Source of the DNA: Massospora cicadina
Taxonomy: Eukaryota; Entomophthoromycota; Entomophthoromycetes; Entomophthorales; Entomophthoraceae
Direction: 5' to 3'
Length of the DNA: 64,000 nt
Assembly: GCA_022478985.1 (NCBI GenBank)
Contig: JAKSZP010005575.1
Span: 1 to 64,000 of the forward strand
The position numbers and the translations under genes are program-made. The notes under the pieces are model-generated. The model searched no databases. It saw nothing but the letters and a program-made list of their open reading frames with translations, and was not told the origin of the DNA. This document shows, piece by piece, positions 31,540-43,268 of this stretch (the stretch's first letter is position 1; each line of letters starts with the position of its first letter).

Positions 31540-31909
31540 AAGCGGATTGGAGAATTGACAATGAGCTTTCTGAAGCCCTCCGCCAGGCAAGCAATTATTA
31601 TGGATGCTCATAGAGCAGTAGATCATGTAGGGTTGCAGAAAATGCTAGAGTTCTTGTGACCATTTTACTATTGGGAAAGTATGCACTATGATGTGCTTGA
31701 GACAGTTGCTTATTGTCACCAGTGCCAAGTGGAGAAATCATTCCACATGAAGACCACCTACCAGCTGATTGAGCTCATTTTGCATGGCATACGGTTTCTC
31801 TGAATGTGCTTGGACCTCTGTCAACTGGCGCAAACCGCTCTAAGTATATAATAGTAGCCATTTATTATTTTGAAAAGATGGGTGGAAGCAAGAGCAATCA
31901 ATGAATTAG
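31540..31909 (+). pseudogene. Gypsy-D integrase, part 1
   Basis: Zinc-binding H2C2 module: MDAHRAVDHVGLQKMLEFL at 31600-31657, then YYWESMHYDV and CHQCQVEKSFHMKT at 31666-31755. The core begins near 31800 but breaks off where Gypsy-E inserted at attag (31905-31909). Continued at 37729. Confidence 0.78.
31905..31909. repeat. Target-site duplication of Gypsy-E, left copy
   Basis: attag, identical to 37729-37733. It lies immediately outside the left LTR, inside the integrase of Gypsy-D. Confidence 0.88.
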
Positions 31910-32688
31910 TGCCAGGGACTAATACTACTTTATCCCAGTTTGATATAGCAAAACGTGAACTTGTTAATCCTGAGCTTCAGTCCCATATAACAAAGGGGCA
32001 GTGCGCACCATATAGAGTATAGAAAGGACGATTGGGCGGTTTAATACTAAAAAAGGAAGGACTGCTTCAATCAATCCCATTCCTGTTAAAGCCAGTACAT
32101 CAGCTATATTTGGACGTGGAAGTAATGAAAGAGGGATTTGTTCATATGTAGGTGTATCTGCACTTATGGATATAGGATTTCCAGAATTTCAGAAAAGAAC
32201 TGTACATATTAGTGTAGGCTTTATAAAAAATGTATTTACTGTATATCTTGTCTACTATACGAAATATAAACCTAGTATAAAGAAATTAATTACTTAAAGG
32301 TTTAATCATGTGATAATAGTTTATTGATTGCAAAGATTAACCATATGAATGGCCTAGTATTATATCCCATCCAACTTCCTGGACTTATTTAGGCGTAGTC
32401 AATTTTTAAATGGAGAACTATACTTCTTCTAAGCTTATAAGATGCTCCTTGCATATAATTTTGAAAGCAGTGAGAATCATCTCAGTCTCATTGTAAATTC
32501 GTCTTGATGCAATTAGTTGACTCAATATCATCATAATTAGGGAAATGTAAGTGATTAATTAAACAAACCCTATTGCAACTATGGTTTGATATGCAATTAA
32601 TCGATCTAACTCAGCACAAATCCTCTTGATCTGTTGTATAATATCTGAAATCTCAGGAATGCCACTAATGTCAGGCTTTACCCTGACA
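31910..32688 (-). repeat. 3' LTR of Gypsy-E (779 bp)
   Basis: Runs from tgccaggg to ccctgaca. The minus strand therefore opens TGTCAGGG, next to the purine-rich gatggggatga at 32689-32699. It matches 36946-37728 throughout, for example ggaaggactgcttcaat and ggaatgccactaatg. Confidence 0.92.
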
Positions 32689-32699
32689 TCATCCCCATC
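32689..32699 (-). other. Polypurine tract of Gypsy-E
   Basis: Minus strand gatggggatga abuts the TG of the 3' LTR. Confidence 0.6.
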
Positions 32700-32749
32700 A
32701 GGGCTGAAGCTACCTGCGAGGCCTCCTTCTTCCATTTCTTTAAAAGATG

Positions 32750-33930
32750 CCTGCATTCTTTAAGTTCTCCTCAGGCTCCCAAGTGATCTCTTCTACAGGA
32801 TATCCATCCCTCTTGACCAGGAATTGCATTGACCCACAATGCTTACATCTGCCAATGATAGCCTCTATCTCATACTCTGGATAAGGACCATCAATCAAAG
32901 GGGGGCAGCGCTCTTAACCTTCTGATGAGATAAGGAACTACCATCTTTCTTTTAAAATAATGATCAATGAAAAACATAATGGATTTTCCATTCTTCAGGT
33001 AGAGCAACTCGGTAGGCAACCTTCCAATGACCTCCTTTACTTTATATGGTCCTACACGCTGATGAGCTAATTTCTGGCATGGTACATTTAAAGGAACATT
33101 GCGAGCATCCAAATAAACTTCACTCACAACTTCCAACGTCTTATCAGGCACTCTTTTTTATCTGCTAAATCCTTGTAGGTCTTCACTGCTTGAGTTAAAT
33201 TTTCTAGACATAACACATGGATCTGAAGAATATCCTTCAAAAATTCTCTTCCTGATGAATTTTAACTTCAGTAGTTGGAAGTGGTTCCCAACTCACGTCA
33301 TAGCCATAGTTAGCCTTAAATGGTGACATTCCAATGGAGGCATGGTCCATGTTGTTGTAACAAAACTGGGCCATTGGTAACAGCTCAACCCAATTATCCT
33401 GTTCAGCAATAACATAACATCTCAAGTACTGATCCAGCACCTGATTAACCCGTTCAATTTGTCCATCTGTTTGAGGATGATATGCAGTATACAGGCATCC
33501 CTTAATTCTAAGATCTGACATAACCTTCTTCCAAAAGCGTGAAGTGAACTGTGAGTCTCTGTCAGAGATAACCTACTTGGGTATTCCATGATATAAGAAG
33601 ACCTTCTAAATATCTGACCGTCTCTTTGACTGTGATATTGTTGGTCATAGGAATGAAGTGAGCCATTTTTGTGAAACGGTCAACTACCACCAAAGCTGAA
33701 TTATACCCCTGAGAATGGGGTAGCTCAACAATGAAATCTAGAATAACTGACTCCCAAGGCTTATGAGAGAACTTCAACGGTCCCAACTGACCTTCAGGAT
33801 GGCCTCTCCTAGTCTTAATATGCCCACAAATCTCACATCCAGCCAGGTACTTACTGACATCTCTAACCAGCTGAGGCCAGTGGTAAGTTCTATGGATGAG
33901 GATTGCCATCTTATTTTATCCAGGATGTCC
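32750..33930 (-). pseudogene. Gypsy-E integrase and chromodomain
   Basis: High to low: H2C2 module HRTYHWPQLVRDVSKYLAGC with CEICGHIKTRRG at 33900-33810; core LDFIVELPHSQGYNSALVVV with first Asp at about 33750-33690; YTAYHPQTDGQIERVNQVLD at 33495-33435 before the third acidic helix; LPMAQFCYNNMDHASIGMSP at 33375-33315. QRVGPYKVKEVIG at 33070-33030 is the GPY module. The chromodomain lies at about 32885-32755 (YEIEAIIGRC, FLVKRDGYPVEEITWEPEEN), keeping the final aromatic Trp-Glu-Pro block. Frameshifts separate the modules. This is the most complete integrase in the window. Confidence 0.88.
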
Positions 33931-34249
33931 AGCCATTACTGAGTCATGGTATTCACATGATATTTCCAATCGCTGGGACCCTTCAGGCGCATACATGAAT
34001 TTCTTCAACAGTTCAAATGTCCTTTCAGAGAGTATACCTTAAGGTACCATTCACTATTCAAATTCTGACTCAGGTCAGCCTTCACACCTTGACAAAATGC
34101 ATCTATTTTCTGAGACTTCAAAATATCATCATCTCGTCTCACCAAAATCAGGTGAGAGATATGATCCACTGGGTTTCATGTTTTTGGTAAAGCCTGTTTG
34201 CTATATTCTATGATTTCACCTTCTTTGGGCATCAAATCAGGGAGACAAC

Positions 34250-36010
34250 TTAGGGAATCTGGGACCATATTAACCTGCCAGGCTTGTATCCAATTTCCAG
34301 GTCATAAATAGCAAGGGTAAGAGCCCATCTAGCTTGCCGCTGATTTAGCTGGCGCGAAGTAAAAAAGTATGTTAGGTTATTATGGTCAGTTATGATCTTC
34401 ACAAGGTGCTTTGCCCCACACAAGTACTGTCGCCAGTGTTTAAGGGTCTGAAAAATTGCCAGCATCTCTTTGTCATAGATCAGGTAGTTACATTCAGCAG
34501 GAATAACCTTTTTAAAATAGTAGTCTATGGGATGAAGCCTATTATCATCCCCTCCTGCAATAAGACCACCTAAGTGCATATCCAGAAGCTTCAGTCTCAA
34601 CCACAAAGGGCTTATCATAGTTGGGAATAGACAACACTGATGCAGAAACAAAGGCAGACTTTAAATCAGAAAAATATTTTTCCGCCACTTGGGACCATTT
34701 ATATGGAACACCTTCTGATGTGATCTGGGTCAAGGGTAATGCAATAGAAGAAAAGTCTTTGATAAAATCCTTAAAAATGTTTAACAAACCCAAGAAACTG
34801 TGAACTTCCTTCCATCCATTAGGTTTAAGCCAAGATATGATAGCATCCACTTTGCTAGGTGCCATGGTAAATACATTCTTTCCCACAACATAACCAAGAA
34901 ATACAACTTTTCCTGAGAAAACTCACACTTTGAAAGCTTGACATGAATGTTATACTCACGGAATTTCTTAGAGATCATTTTAAGATGTCAAGGATGTTCC
35001 TCTTGTGACTTGCTATACACAAAATATTGTCCAAGTAAGACGCGCAGAACTGGTCTATGTACCTACCCAAAACCATATTGATCATTTGTTGAAATGAACT
35101 TGGTGCGTTGCAAAGGTCAAAAGGCATGACAAGATACTCAAACAACCCAAACAGCATCTTGAAAGCCCTTTTCTATTAATCACCTTCCTTAATCCTGATC
35201 TGGTTAAGTGCATCCCTCAGGTTCATCTTTGAAAAGATAGTAGCCTCAGAAAATTGATCACTCAAGTAGTCAGAATCAGGAAAAAGGTATCAGTTCTTAA
35301 TGGTGATATCATTTAACTTTTAATAGTTTATGCAGGGGCGCAAACCTCCATCTTTCTTGCTTATAAATAACAGTGGAGATGAACATGAAGACTGGGAGAC
35401 TTGAATGAACCCTTTTAATATAGTATTCAGATACTCTCATAATGCCACCTTTTCCCATTAATTGCAACTATGTATTATTCCATGGGTAGGCTGCTTCCCT
35501 TCTATCAAGTATATTGAATGATCAAAAAGCTATGTGATGGCAGAATCTTTTCTCTTCTTCACTAAACACTTCAGATCATGCTTCAAGGTATGCTGGAATT
35601 ATTCCTTTACATGCCTCCAAGAGAACCTTTGGAGATTCTGCAGCATAAAACCCTGAAAACATCCCTTTACTCAACGCCCATTCTTCTCTCTTTCTATCCA
35701 CTGTGACTGTGACAGTGTTTTTGCCATAGTTATGTTGGAGCTCCATCTGGCCTAACCATGAAAAGCCAAGGATTACAGGTTGGGGTGTACTCTTTAGAAT
35801 CAAAATTCAATCTCAATTTTCAAGGAACTGACTAATAGATGTATGGTTTGTGCACAAGAGTAGGCAATGGACTGCTCCCCATTTCCCAGGGTTATGGTCA
35901 GTGTCTTAGTCCTAGTTGGAAGTCCCAACTTTTTTACCATTTACTCTGATGTAAAGTTCTGGGAGGCCAACTATCCAATAAAGCCTCAGTATGTAAAATA
36001 GTATTTTCTA
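34250..36010 (-). pseudogene. Gypsy-E protease remnant, reverse transcriptase and RNase H
   Basis: Protease: the active-site segment near 35985-35940 reads LLDSW, where the family has LLDSGA; ILGFSWLGQMELQHNY at 35790-35740 is the conserved block that follows. RT: LVMPFDLCNAPSSFQQMINM at 35130-35070 and the active site YLDN at 35037-35026, changed from YLDD. Thumb: KVDAIISWLKPNGWKEVHSF at 34860-34800. RNase H: FVVETEASGYAL at 34610, where the catalytic Asp reads Glu, and CNYLIYDKEMLAIFQTLKHW at 34500-34440. The enzyme is inactive. Confidence 0.85.
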
Positions 36011-36365
36011 TTGTCAAACGTATAGGCAAAACAGGGTAAAATTGAGCTTAATTTTTTATTGCAAAGATGACTGATGAAGCTTTAACTTTTTATTGAACAT
36101 TGTAATGCTAGATGACCAGGATTATGGCCAGAATAAACAATATTTCCTTTTAATGACGTTGATATTATTCATGGCTCATGTTGGTTATTTGCTTCTTGTA
36201 AGCAGGCCATTGCCACATGTGAGTTCTATCCATAACCAGATTTGCAGTGATTTCAAACAATTCTTTTAAAGGCAGGATGATGGGGTGGTGTCTGATCAAA
36301 TATGACAGATGACTTCCTAACCCTTATCTAAAGTAAAGTGCTCCCATTTCATCTTCCAATTCAGT

Positions 36366-36760
36366 CTACTGGAAAATCTCAAGAATCTTCTGCATAAATC
36401 TCTCAACAGTTTGAACTTCCTGCATAAGGTTCATCAAGGCAATGCATGCCTGTAATTTGGTACTAGCACGAGTTGCTGCAGCCAGCAACTGGCTTTTAAA
36501 CTCTTCATAATTCATGCACAAATTCTCATTTTCTTCCAGCGCTCTGGTAAACCAACCCAAAGCATCTCCAAAGATCTGAGAACCTACTGCCATAAACTTC
36601 CGTGCATCATCTGGGTACTTCTCAGGATATGCTTTAAAATGCGCATCCAACAATGTAAGTCCTCCTTTCACATCAACTAATGTTAATTTCCAGGCATTGA
36701 AGCCATAGGGTAATTCATGAGTGCATGGTTGGCCACAGTTACTGTCTGAACTTTATTTAG
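36366..36760 (-). pseudogene. Gypsy-E gag capsid region
   Basis: GGLTLLDAHFKAYPEKYPDD (from 36668) followed by GDALGWFTRALEENE and YEEFKSQLLAA is the capsid signature of fungal chromoviruses, where an aromatic W-x(2)-L and a following 'F' helix are conserved. It is preceded by degraded coding sequence up to the 5' LTR. A short knuckle-like stretch near 36230-36190 is too decayed to call. Confidence 0.72.
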
Positions 36761-36945
36761 TCCTATTGCTTCTTTATAAGTCATATCATGTTGTTTTATG
36801 GGGGAAAACATCCATGCTAATATCTGGTAATCTTTACCATCTAGTACTAAAAAATATCTGGTAATCTTTCAGAAAAAAGCAAATGACAAAGCTCACAGTA
36901 ATAAAAATGTGGCAGGATAGACTTTGTAAAATTTGACAGTTAAAT

Positions 36946-37728
36946 TGTCAAGGACTGAAACTACTTTATCATAGTTTGATATAGCAAGCCATGAACTTGA
37001 TAATCCTGAGCTAAAGGCCCAGTATAACAAAGGGGCGGTGCACACCATATAGAGTATAGAAAGGGCGATTGGGAGGTTTAATCCTAAAGAAGGAAGGACT
37101 GCTTCAATTAATCCCATTATCTGATAAAGCCAGTATACCAGCTATATTCGGACATGGAATTAATGAAAGAGGGTTTTGTTCAAATATAGGTGTATCTGCA
37201 ATCATGGATATAGAATTTTCAGAATTTCATGTAGGAACTGTACATATTGGTGTAGGATTTATAAAATAAATGGGTTTACTATATAGCTTGTCTACTATAC
37301 AAAATATTGAACTAGTATAAGAAAAGTAATTACTTAAAGAAATTAAGATGTGATAATAGTTTATTGACCGCAAAGATTAACCATATAAATAGCCTAGTTT
37401 TATATCTCATCCAACTTACTGGAATTATCTAATCTTAATTGATTCTTATATGGAGCACTATACTTCTTTTAAGTTTATGGGATTGCATCTTGCATATGAT
37501 TTTGAAAACAGTGAAAATCATCTCAGTCTTAATGTAGTTTCTTTTTTCTGCAATTAATCAACTCAATATCATCACAATTAGATAATTTAAGTGATTAATT
37601 GAACAAATCCCATTACAACTATGGTTAGATATGCAATATAATCATTCTAATTTCTGCGCAAATTCTATTATCTGTAGAATAATATCTGAATTTTAGGAAT
37701 GCCACTAATGCCAGGCTTTATGCTGACA
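36946..37728 (-). repeat. 5' LTR of Gypsy-E (783 bp)
   Basis: Runs from tgtcaagg to gctgaca; matches the 3' LTR at 31910-32688. The minus-strand sequence after it (atttaactgtcaaatttt) does not resemble the primer site of Gypsy-A and Gypsy-D, so a different primer or self-priming is possible. Confidence 0.92.
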
Positions 37729-37733
37729 ATTAG
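37729..37733. repeat. Target-site duplication of Gypsy-E, right copy
   Basis: attag, identical to 31905-31909. Confidence 0.88.
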
Positions 37734-38470
37734 GGGCTGTCACCACCGCCAAGTTCATCCTGGAGTGTGTCATACATCAACATTGCTGTCCACAGTTTAT
37801 CCTCACAAACAAAGGCTTTTAATTTCACGTTGCACATCCTGCCCAAGTTTAATAAACCAATGGCAACCTGTGGTTCTTGACTATACCCTACCACCCTGAA
37901 TCTAATGTAATGTTGGAACGGATCAATGAAACATTGGTAAATATTTTCTGCAAGCTTGTAAAGGATCACCCCTCTGAGTAGAGATTCTCCTAGCCACTAC
38001 CATCAGCTTATAATATCAGCTACCACTGATCAATGAAGAAGAGTCCTTTCCGATTACTTTATGTTAGATATCCAGCTTTGCCAGCATTGATTTACTCCTG
38101 TATGGAAGACGCTGGCAGAGTAGAACCACAGCTTTATCTGACCAACTTAATGGACAATCTGATAAAACTACAAACTGAAGCTTATTCTACTAGTTTAGTT
38201 AAGAAGATTTGTGATCAGGTGGCTGACCAAAGTAGATATATAATACTCCCACAGTTTGTTGTAGGAGAGTATATCTTGTTTTCATAACCAACATGGCTTT
38301 GAAAGGAAGGAAAAGCTTGACAGTATATGGGTTGGACCATTTTAGATAATTGAGAAGACTGATGTCAATGCCTACACAATTATGGAACCTGTGGGTGGTT
38401 GGATTATTAACCTAGTACACGTTAAGTTTCTGTGGTCTTATAAATAATAAGGGACTTATTATCCAGTCAA
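37734..38470 (+). pseudogene. Gypsy-D integrase, part 2
   Basis: Continues the core split by Gypsy-E: FILECVIHQHCCPQFILTNKG (37755-37815) ends in the TNKG that replaces the usual DxG second acidic site; YHPESNVMLERINETLVNIF at 37885-37945 precedes the third acidic region; SMKKSPFRLLYVRYPALP at 38030-38085 is the usual PF.L.YG..P block. FERKEKLDSIWVGPFXI-like residues near 38300-38350 indicate the GPF/GPY module. No chromodomain was seen before the 3' LTR. Confidence 0.8.
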
Positions 38471-38479
38471 GAGGGGTAA
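38469..38479 (+). other. Polypurine tract of Gypsy-D
   Basis: aagaggggtaa directly precedes the 3' LTR and resembles the tract of Gypsy-1. Confidence 0.75.
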
Positions 38480-38977
38480 TGTCAAGAAATTGGTATGACT
38501 TGATTCTAACCCATATGTTTGGCAAATTATATTTTAAGTGTTGAAGTGAGCCTCAATGTTGAGTAGTAATTTATGTCAATTCAAAGTAATTTAATAGAGA
38601 TGGTAATAGTTTGGCAAATAGAGGGAATTCTGATGAAGCTTCAATGATGGGATGAAACACCTAAAATTGTAGTGAATATAGAGTTACTAAGCTGATATGT
38701 CAAAATCAACTGAGAATATCAAAGATTTTGAGCTGAGCAAGAGAATGGAATGAGATGTCTTTTGGAAGATAAAAGGATAGGAAATGTATTGGTAGAAGTA
38801 GTCTGTTATTTTATATAAGAAACAAACTGGTATCCATTAGGGCAATAGCTCCTTCTTTATTACTTTATTGTCAATTATCAAGGATCAGTGATCTTCATAT
38901 TGTCCATCTGTTGTTCAATGGTGCTAAACCTGTGCAACTAGCCTAGCAGATTAAAGCAATACTGCCAAAAGCTAACA
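38480..38977 (+). repeat. 3' LTR of Gypsy-D (498 bp)
   Basis: Begins TGTCAAGAAATT, ends GCTAACA; paired with 27090-27589. A short run of ctaata triplet-like repeats follows at 38984-39001. Confidence 0.88.
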
Positions 38978-41380
38978 ACTAGTACTAATACTAATACTAA
39001 TTGGCCCAATGGTTTTAGTAGTATACTATTACTGTACAAGACTAGATTAATCCTCTTGGCCAATTCATTAACTATATAATCACCAACCACATAGTAAAAC
39101 AAATGTGAATATGAACTATTAATCACTATCAATCAAAGCCATATTAAATAGACAGACTTATTAAATTTACAAATCACCAACTGCTAACTAAAACTACCAA
39201 ACCTATCAGATTTATTAAATTATAAACCAATCTATAACTGAAAAGCTAAAAAATTGAGCCTATTGGACTCTGCTATTTGGTATTGGTAAAATATACACAC
39301 ACTTTTAATCTTACTTAAGTCACTGTATCATTAATACAGTGAATACATAAACACTTGCTTTTATTATAGACTATCTCTTTCACAGGTAACTGAAATTATT
39401 GAGGTTCCATTGGTGTATCAGCATAGTTATTCCCTAAAGGGTTGACTTAACTTACCTAGATATTTACTGTATTGGAACTATGTATTAATGAGTTGCTATA
39501 ACTATTAGGCCATAGGTGTAAGAGGTATTGGCATATAATTCCTGAAGTGGCCAACCATTTTGAATAGTATTGATAGAAAACATATCAAGTTTAATTCTTA
39601 TAAAGTATTTAGAATGCAAGCCCAGTAGCATACAAATTATTGGATTTTAATTAATTATTTCACAAGTAAAATATTATTGAATAGATATTATTATACCTTA
39701 ATTATAGATTGATCAAGTATAAAAGGAAGGTAATTTGAATAGATAAGATATAGCTTATCAAGCAAATTTGACTCCCTCTAAGGTAAAAACCACTATGATA
39801 TCCCACCAGGATGGTAGGGTAACAGTAGTTACCAAATATCCTACCCATCAGATATGAAAAATCCAAAGTACATAGCCATTGCCCCGGATGGGCATGTCAT
39901 TACAAGTACATCTGTTGCTGGTGGCCCCATTCAGGGGTTGCCCTAGAAATTTATATTAAAGTAGGATTCACTTTATTAAATAGCTTAGCACCAATTTTTT
40001 ACTATATTTAAATCTCGCATAATAATCTCTATAGAATTTATAAAACTAGCTTGCAAAAACCTCTGTTTTATTAATAGCTAATTAATACTTTTTACCTTAA
40101 TCAATTAATTAAGTGTACTCTAATTATTGAATATGAGAAACTAAAAAGGGTAAGAATTTTCTAGGTTCTGACCTTTTATACTTCTCATAAGTATAACATC
40201 CTCTAAAAATCTTAAAGTGCATAAGCTGAGAGTCCAACCCTTAATTTTTCACCTTTATTTTAACGTTTTCATCCTATTCTGAAAGCTTAATCTAATTCTA
40301 TCAAAATCTATCGGAAGTAGTAAGAATGATAAAATTGTACACTGGTTTAACCTCCAAAATAAGAATATGTTTTGTTTAAATAAATTAAACTTTAACACTC
40401 ACCCAAATCAGAATTGACTTTCTAGATTCAACTACCAACTGGTTTTTAAAAATAAGTCTCATAATTAGTAGCATAAATGTGATGACGTGAATTACCTATA
40501 ATATCTGTTATCTTAGAATATCATTATGGATAAGCTCATAGAAATGACTAGAAAAAGTGCTAACTCTGAGCATAACTTTTAATGTGCTTTTTACATAAAT
40601 TTCAGAAATATATAAGGAGAGCAAATATGTTTGACAATTACCTCCAAAACGGTAAATTTAGGAAAATCTTAAAATAGCAGTGCCAATCATATAAATTTAT
40701 ATTGTAAAATTCACTTTAAAAAAGCCTTTTTACAGCTCATATTATTTCTCCAAATAAAACATATAATATAAAGAGGATGTAGTACAAATGGTTAAAAACT
40801 GTTGTTCTTAAAATAAATTCTTGGTTATATTGCATATTTAATCTACAAACGCACTCTGGCGGCTTTTTTCTAAAACACTATTATGGTATTGGTTGTTTTT
40901 GACATCACAAAAATCACGTGCATATAATAAAAACGCAGGCAACTGAAAAAGCAAAGCGAACATACTTGGCACTATAAATAACCAAAAGATAGAAGAAAGG
41001 TTAAAACAAACTAAAACAATGACATCATTATGTTATTTTCTAAAAGCAGCCCATCAAAGCTAAATTAACTTAATCTTAAATAGGCACACATATCAGCTTC
41101 AGAGCTATCTGTTGATATCAAAAAAGCCTAAAATCTCCTAAATTTAAAAATGATCCTTTACCAACAAGATAAAAATATATTCGAACGGAAGGTATAAACA
41201 AGGGTTCTAAATATCAACTTGGGTGTATTTTTGGTTAGATGAAGATTCTTGAAACGACGAGACGTAAACTAAACTTGCCTGACTTAAAAACCGTGGTTTT
41301 TCATAGCACACAAAAATGTTTTTTTAAACCAAAGCAGAAGAATCTATACGAGATTATTAGTTAAACAAGAATATCACATG
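38978..41380. other. AT-rich intergenic DNA, no gene recognised
   Basis: No frame with protein-like composition and no match to the elements of the window. A short GC-richer patch at 39790-39950 may be a relic insertion. The last few hundred bases are the 3' flank of the subunit e gene. Confidence 0.45.
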
Positions 41381-41674
41381 TCATGTATTATTGGAGTAAG
41401 TACCTGTAGAATTAACACCAGCCTGTCTTTTGGCGTATTCTTTTTTAGCCTGGCTTATGAGCTGTTCTTTGCGTTTATACTCGTCAGCAGCATGTTCCTT
41501 AGCCTTTTGTTTGACCAAGAATTTATAAGATAAAAATCCATAAGCGATGCCGAAACCGAGGCCGCCCCACCGGAGACACTTCAAAAAATCAAAAATTATT
41601 TTTAAATTCAAAAGTGTTATTCAAAAAAGCTAACAGCAACAACCTACGTTTATGGCGTTGATAGAAACAGGCAT
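41381..41674 (-). CDS. ATP20/TIM11-like: Mitochondrial ATP synthase subunit e, two exons
   Basis: Exon 1 is 41674-41648 (27 nt, encoding MPVSINAIN), intron 41647-41579 (69 nt, GTAGGT...GAAG), exon 2 41578-41381 ending TGA; 74 residues in all. Exon 2 gives CLRWGGLGFGIAYGFLSYKF, the single N-terminal membrane helix with the GxxxG-like motif used for dimer contacts, then a charged coiled coil and QAKKEYAKRQ, typical of fungal subunit e. The protein sits in the inner membrane F-o sector and stabilises ATP synthase dimers that shape cristae. The join keeps phase 0 and restores the usual N-terminus. A further intron near the C-terminus (donor-like gtactt after NST) is possible, as the last nine residues are not family-like. 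Confidence 0.88.
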
Positions 41675-42955
41675 TCTTATATTAAAGAGACTAATTAAAT
41701 TATAAGTAGTCTAAATATTCGTCCAACAAACTAATCTATCCCGCAAAGCAAAGAAATGGATGATGTTTAATTCCTATTGCGCTTAATTCTAATTCGCCAT
41801 CTTAGTATTCGTGATGCCATTACATTATTGATTTCGTCCTATTTCTCTAGATGGAACAGAATTTCCTACTTTTATTTTAAATAAAGATATTTTCTCTATA
41901 TAAAGCTACTTTTTATAACAGAAGCCAAAATTAAAAATGTTCAAAAATAACAGATCCTTTAATTAATTTTATTTCAAGATATACTTTATTTTTATTCAAG
42001 TCCTTTATGTGACAATAGAAAGTGTTTCTAAAACTTGGTGTACATTGTACCTTTCAGTAGCAGTCACTATTAAGACTCATAATTTTAATTTGACAGTAGC
42101 TACTAAGTAATTATAGCCAGCTAGTCTAAATTATTAACAAACCATATCAAAACAGTATTAAAACCAATTTAAACGTATAGAAAACCTATTATATTGCAGA
42201 TAGTAGCAATATTTGCTTGTTGTTTATTTCTTTCTTTCTAATTACTGTAAAAAAATAAGCTATAAAAATAAAAAGATGGATTTTCTGAGAATACAAAACA
42301 AAGTAAAAGTCTTATAATAAGTAACATGTTATATATATAAGGTAGGCTGGCCTAGAGACAGACAATACCAATATGAAAGAAACATAATTTTTTATTTATA
42401 ATCTGACGTAATGATTCTGAGAAAGGCAATCAAGCTAGACTAGATGATTCACCCCATCCAAACGAAGATGTATTTTTTTTAGTACTAGATGGTCCCAACA
42501 ACGAAGATGTATTTTAATTACCAGTGTTACCACTGAAAAAAGTGATTATAATCATACTCTAGATGAACAATAGTTGAGCACAGATCCTCTTAATTTACTT
42601 CAAAAAGTTCCAATATTAAAGATCTCCAACCCATTATTAGTTACTATTTCAGCATAGTTCTATATTGAAATTCTAATGTCTATGTAAAGATATAGCTGCT
42701 TGGTTATGGAAGTATTTTTTTAAAAAAGCCAAAGTTAGAAGCAAGAATGGTGGTAAATAGACTTAGAAAAGTGTGAAAAGGCATGTTGATTTTGAACATA
42801 AAGACCTGATATCTTAGAAAAATTAGATTCCTGGAAGGCCCAAATTAGCAAAATAATTTATTTAATATGAGAAGGTTTGGTTATCTCAGTGTACCAGAAC
42901 CAAACCATGCAAAAGTTTCTATTTTGATAAAAAATCAACTGAGACTTTAAGTCTG
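41675..42955. other. Upstream region of the subunit e gene, AT-rich
   Basis: The first 180 bases, with some CpG, are the likely promoter of the minus-strand gene. The remainder is AT-rich without recognisable coding or repeat structure, apart from a short repeated phrase aacgaagatgtattttt at 42460-42515. Confidence 0.4.
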
Positions 42956-42971
42956 AAAATACCATTGAGAT

Positions 42972-43252
42972 GGGAGGATACCCCAGTGGTAGAGTATAGA
43001 CCCTCTACCACTGCCTCCCGAGTTCGATCCCGGTAATGGACTTTGGGTAGGGGACGATTTTGACTGTGTTGGTTTTGCGCACCAATGCCCCGAACCGAGA
43101 TAGCGAATAGCAAAGGCGGTCCATGGAGTTCCTGGCCTATCATACGCCGCGCATGGAGGTTTTCCGGGTTTTATCCTCCTTTCCCATTTTCTTCGCTTCT
43201 CTAATCGGTGCGGTATCGTCCCAGGTCGGCCCACCTCGAATAAAATTAAATT
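42972..43252 (+). mobile_element. SINE, long type (281 bp), tRNA-derived head
   Basis: Exact 16-bp duplications aaaataccattgagat (42956-42971 and 43253-43268). Head gggaggataccccagtggtagag with an A-box-like agtggtagagta, and a B box gagttcgatcccg at 43020-43032 about 35 bp on. Pol III would transcribe it from these internal boxes. Body and tail are nearly identical to 15001-15277, including tail ggtcggcccacctcg followed by aataaaattaaatt. The SINE has no coding capacity; a 113-codon frame across it on the minus strand is chance. Confidence 0.94.
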
Positions 43253-43268
43253 AAAATACCATTGAGAT

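Larger units (their letters stand above)
31910..37728 (-). mobile_element. Gypsy-E: complete chromovirus nested in Gypsy-D
   Basis: A 5819-bp minus-strand element with two LTRs of about 780 bp (36946-37728 is 5', 31910-32688 is 3') and an exact 5-bp target duplication ATTAG. Internal order from high to low: gag, protease remnant, RT, RNase H, integrase with GPY motif, chromodomain, polypurine tract. Structure is intact end to end, but stops and frameshifts inactivate every gene. Its LTR pair differs by perhaps one base in six by eye. Confidence 0.95.
27090..38977 (+). mobile_element. Gypsy-D: Ty3/gypsy element split by Gypsy-E
   Basis: Plus-strand element with a 5' LTR (27090-27589), primer site, gag with zinc knuckle, protease, RT, RNase H, integrase, polypurine tract and 3' LTR (38480-38977). 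Its integrase is interrupted at 31909/37729 by complete Gypsy-E. Without it the element is about 6.1 kb. No target duplication was found (tccta on the left, actag on the right). Reading frames are heavily broken. Confidence 0.9.

Noticed and set aside
31920..32300. Repeated peptide-like sequence at 31990-32240 and 37040-37270 suggesting a transposase gene
   Set aside because: Both copies lie inside the paired LTRs of Gypsy-E, so the repetition is due to the LTRs; frames are broken.
32559..32756. 65-codon minus-strand frame at the Gypsy-E 3' LTR
   Set aside because: It crosses the end of the chromodomain region, the polypurine tract and the LTR; it is read-through, not a gene.
43020..43045. 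Possible tRNA genes at the pol III boxes of the SINEs
   Set aside because: The boxes are present, but the heads do not close into a full acceptor stem and continue into SINE bodies flanked by target duplications.
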